Assembly (NCBI GenBank): GCA_964606385.1
Contig: CAZSFZ010000016.1
Span: 1-51,056, forward strand
Source: Aquincolibacterium sp964606385
GTDB taxonomy: Bacteria > Omnitrophota > Omnitrophia > Omnitrophales > Aquincolibacteriaceae
Direction: 5' to 3'
DNA length: 51,056 nt
Shown here: piece after piece, positions 50,159 to 51,056 of the stretch
Position numbering within the stretch: the first letter of the stretch is position 1
Layout of the letters: each line of letters opens with the position of its first letter
The notes under the pieces: generated by a model
Database searches by the model: none
What the model was told of the DNA's origin: nothing
The model's input: only the letters and a program-made list of their open reading frames with translations
Program-made: the position numbers and the translations under genes

Positions 50159-51056
50159 ATCCCTATAATTTTTCTGTTTGGTCCTTTGGTATGGCGTCTT
50201 TTCTGCTGGGTCTTATGGTTTGGCTGAAAAGACGAGATGAGCTTGGAAAAATATATTTCTTCACCTCAATCAGTTTCTCAGTATGGGGATTAGCGCATGG
50301 TATTAGTCTGAGCAATACTCCTTCCTACGATCTCGCCCTTATAACTGCCAGAATTGCGAACGGAGATGCTTTCTTTATAGCGACGCTTTGGTTCCATCTT
50401 GTTTTATTGTTCACGGGTAATAAAGGCCGATATCAAAAGCTCTTGCATTTCTTGTACGTTGTATCCGTTATTTTTATTCCGTTGACGTTCTCTCCTTGGT
50501 TCATTCCTTCCGCCAGGCCAATTGTAGGCATAAAGTTTTATGTATGCGCCGGCTATCTCTTCCATTTTTTGCCAGCGGTTTTTTTCGTAGTAATCCCCTT
50601 CAGTTTTTTTCTGCTGATCCAACAGCTCCGGAAATGCCAAGGGCAGGAAAGAAAACAAATAGGCGGATTTTTGACGTTTGCAAGCGTCGGGTTTTTAGGG
50701 GGGAGTCTGACTTTTTTACCCGTTTATGATATCCCGTTTCCTCAGTATGGACTTATGTTGCTACTCATTTATCCGTTTGGCACAGCGTATTACATGATCA
50801 AAGAACGGCTCTTTGACGTTGAAGAGCTCGCTCAGGCGGCTCACCGGGATAAATTGACGGCGATTGGTGTCTTGGCGGCAAGCATCAACCACGAGGTCAA
50901 GAATCCCTTGTTCATCATCAAGGGGTTGGCGGAAGGCTTCCTGGAACGTCAAAAAGACGGGATTTTCCCTACCGAGAAAAAGGCTCTCGAGAATTCCAAT
51001 GATGTCATGAAGCGCGCCATCGAACAGGCGGATCGCGCGATGGATATCATCAGGCG
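50155..51056 (+). CDS. 7TM sensor histidine kinase, 3' end beyond window
   Basis: 300 codons are visible and open at the window edge. It has about seven membrane helices (residues 8-220), directly followed, without a GAF domain, by a HisKA helix with phospho-His246 in SINHEVKNPLFIIKG. The catalytic ATPase domain is not in the window. ATG 50155 overlaps the previous kinase stop (ATGA). It is visibly more AT-rich than the kinase before it, so the pair is not a recent duplication and may have different origins. Confidence 0.88.
   Translation, partial: MNPYNFSVWSFGMASFLLGLMVWLKRRDELGKIYFFTSISFSVWGLAHGISLSNTPSYDLALITARIANGDAFFIATLWFHLVLLFTGNKGRYQKLLHFLYVVSVIFIPLTFSPWFIPSARPIVGIKFYVCAGYLFHFLPAVFFVVIPFSFFLLIQQLRKCQGQERKQIGGFLTFASVGFLGGSLTFLPVYDIPFPQYGLMLLLIYPFGTAYYMIKERLFDVEELAQAAHRDKLTAIGVLAASINHEVKNPLFIIKGLAEGFLERQKDGIFPTEKKALENSNDVMKRAIEQADRAMDIIR

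Noticed and set aside
46349..51056. Complete alkane-biosynthesis operon
   Set aside because: No ferritin-like aldehyde-deformylating oxygenase is encoded next to the reductase; the following genes are sensor kinases.

Overview
The window looks like a metagenome-assembled contig (it holds one run of 100 N) from a Gram-negative bacterium with roughly 55% GC and dense same-strand operons. The mix is trigger factor/ClpP, a class-V aminotransferase beside SerA, an uppS-cdsA-dxr-rseP-proS cluster, a TMTC-like glycosyltransferase with TPRs, a type IV pilus/type II secretion-like locus and palindromic intergenic repeats. It fits Candidatus Omnitrophota or a close PVC-side lineage. That assignment is inference from gene content, not from a marker phylogeny. 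Outer-membrane biology is explicit: lipoproteins, TolC/RND efflux, a secretin and RseP.

Layout. 1-2.6 kb: 3' part of tRNA-Arg, a lipoprotein M48 peptidase homologue that has lost metal ligands, and a minus-strand miniature ydbH-ynbE-ydbL operon. 2.6-3.35 kb: tRNA-Lys, tRNA-Leu and tRNA-Gly, with a hairpin-dense insert bounded by a copy of the tRNA-Leu 3' end and a structured repeat. 3.3-14.7 kb: housekeeping genes tig, clpP, aminotransferase, serA, purA, uppS, cdsA, dxr (broken by the assembly gap), rseP and proS. 14.7-20.3 kb: a palindromic octamer repeat, dinB, a membrane glycosyltransferase, then leuCD behind a leader carrying two more copies of the structured repeat.

20.5-31.1 kb: a pilus/secretion locus with an inner-membrane coiled-coil protein, a PilM-PilN (GspL-like) fusion, PilO, PilP, secretin, assembly ATPase, platform protein, two prepilins and a pilin-like protein with no prepilin signal. 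It runs by overlap into a two-receiver response regulator, a secreted GH144-type beta-glucan hydrolase and an XRE-cupin regulator (31.1-34.5 kb). 34.6-45.2 kb: a TolC/adaptor/two-RND efflux operon ending in an orphan HAMP-like membrane protein. 45.4-51 kb: a secreted CBM-like protein, a MITE-like element, a START domain fused to a cyanobacterial-type acyl-ACP reductase, and two overlapping 7TM-type histidine kinases, the second cut by the window end.

The most interesting items are: (i) a repeat family seen three times whose 8-bp stems differ in sequence but always pair; (ii) the START-acyl-ACP-reductase fusion beside two sensor kinases; (iii) the hairpin insert at tRNA-Leu; (iv) the palindromic elements that abut or contain start codons (purA, dinB); (v) the unusual pilus locus; and (vi) the inactive-looking M48 protein. 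Family calls rest on motif recognition from memory; no database search was possible.
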